From Candidatus Collierbacteria bacterium (GTDB taxonomy: Bacteria; Patescibacteriota; Microgenomatia; UBA1400; MFAQ01), in contig CAIQPO010000089.1 of NCBI GenBank assembly GCA_903873735.1, positions 1 through 5,977 of the forward strand: a DNA stretch of 5,977 nt, given 5' to 3'. Below the pieces are notes generated by a model that was not told the DNA's origin, did no database searches, and saw nothing but the letters and a program-made list of their open reading frames with translations. Below, piece by piece: positions 5,370 to 5,977 of the stretch (position 1 is its first letter; each line of letters opens with the position of its first letter). The translations under genes were made by a program, and so were the position numbers.

Positions 5370-5977
5370 CACTCTTTTGTACCTCTCAAAAATACCGCCC
5401 TCCATGGTTGGTAGTTGCTAAAGAAAGTCTTTTCAAATATTGTTTCTCCATTTCTTGTCACTTTGTATTCAAAAGCCACTTTAGCTCCTGGTGCAGACCA
5501 ATCAATTTGTTTGAGCTCACCTTTTTTCAGGGTTGGATCATCCACATACATAGTTTCTGGTGCTGGAGTTTGGTTAGTGATTCTTGCTGCAGACACAGAC
5601 GCCACCCTTCCATCCTTTGTTCCGTATAGCTCTACCACCATTTTTAGTGATTTCGTATCCACCTTAGTTTGCAGTAGGATATGGTTCCCTGTGTCATTTA
5701 CAAATTTGAAGTCGGCGCTTGGATTAAACACAGTTGCGTCAAACCCTGGTTTTGAATCTTGCTCATAATAACCAACTCTGTATGCATGAGCCTTTCTCTC
5801 GTTCACACTCAAACCTGCGCTCATTACCGCTCTAAACACTGTCGTAGATACCTGACAAACACCTCCACCATCACCTAAAACAGTTTTTCCTCCACTGATA
5901 ATGTATGCACTCTGATAACCAGTTTCTCGAGATATTTCACCAACTGCTTGATTAAATGAAAATGTTTCTCCTGGTGC
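5369..5977 (-). CDS. VanW family protein with C-terminal G5-like domain, N-terminus outside window
   Basis: The reading frame is open from the window edge to a TGA at 5371-5369, giving 202 C-terminal residues. Visible residues 1-109 are a VanW domain: PGETFSFNQAVG (2-13), GGGVCQVSTTVF (37-48) with the hallmark GGGxCQxST, ERKAHAYRVGYY (60-71), and D80-A-T-V before the DFKFVNDTGNHILL strand (89-102). Residues about 140-202 resemble a G5-type beta domain (KKGELKQIDW, YKVTRNGETIFEK, YQPWRAVFLRGT). VanW proteins are named from vancomycin-resistance clusters, but their biochemical role is unresolved; most are secreted or membrane-anchored and thought to act at the cell wall. A signal or membrane anchor would lie outside this window. 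An internal GTG at 5839 is not the real start, because conserved VanW sequence continues upstream of it without a break. The stop overlaps the tsaD start. Nothing here indicates antibiotic resistance. Confidence 0.92.
   Translation of the reverse strand, partial: APGETFSFNQAVGEISRETGYQSAYIISGGKTVLGDGGGVCQVSTTVFRAVMSAGLSVNERKAHAYRVGYYEQDSKPGFDATVFNPSADFKFVNDTGNHILLQTKVDTKSLKMVVELYGTKDGRVASVSAARITNQTPAPETMYVDDPTLKKGELKQIDWSAPGAKVAFEYKVTRNGETIFEKTFFSNYQPWRAVFLRGTKE

Noticed and set aside
5370..5405. Upstream ATG at 5405 as tsaD start, adding 12 residues
   Set aside because: The extension is unconserved and overlaps the VanW gene by 37 nt; the MKILAIES start at 5369 matches the family and couples to the upstream stop.

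Overview
The window is an AT-rich bacterial chromosome fragment holding six protein genes, two of them cut by the window edges, and one RNA regulatory element. Gene content suggests a Candidate Phyla Radiation (Patescibacteria) genome, possibly Microgenomates-like: a DUF4012 protein, a VanW/G5-type cell-surface protein, a compact valyl-tRNA synthetase without the usual C-terminal arm, weak or absent Shine-Dalgarno sequences, and very tight packing. This placement is inferred from gene content only. TGA serves as a stop for two genes (the 76-residue ORF and the VanW gene), so there is no sign of the TGA=Gly code of Gracilibacteria/SR1.

Plus strand, 1-1896: the C-terminal part of a DUF4012 protein is followed after 36 bp by ribosomal protein L25 (rplY). 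That 36-bp gap carries a good sigma70-type promoter whose predicted start point falls on the L25 ATG, so the L25 mRNA may be leaderless.

Minus strand, 5977 down to 1897: a VanW-domain protein (N-terminus outside the window) is translationally coupled through TGATG to tsaD, the t6A37 tRNA-modification enzyme. Directly after the tsaD stop come a promoter and a leader of about 160 nt with a convincing T-box riboswitch: a UGGU bulge fitting tRNA-Val ACCA, an antiterminator, and a mutually exclusive intrinsic terminator. This controls valS (683 aa). The valS 3' end overlaps by 16 nt a 76-codon gene for a helical-hairpin/coiled-coil protein. The L25 stop and the small gene's stop abut with no base between them.

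Functionally the window is mostly translation: L25 (5S rRNA binding), ValRS (tRNA charging) and TsaD (tRNA modification), flanked by two envelope-type proteins. The most interesting points are the compact T-box, which appears to have an ultrashort Stem I with a GUC specifier in a hairpin loop, and the possibility that the 76-residue protein is a detached tRNA-binding arm of the shortened ValRS.
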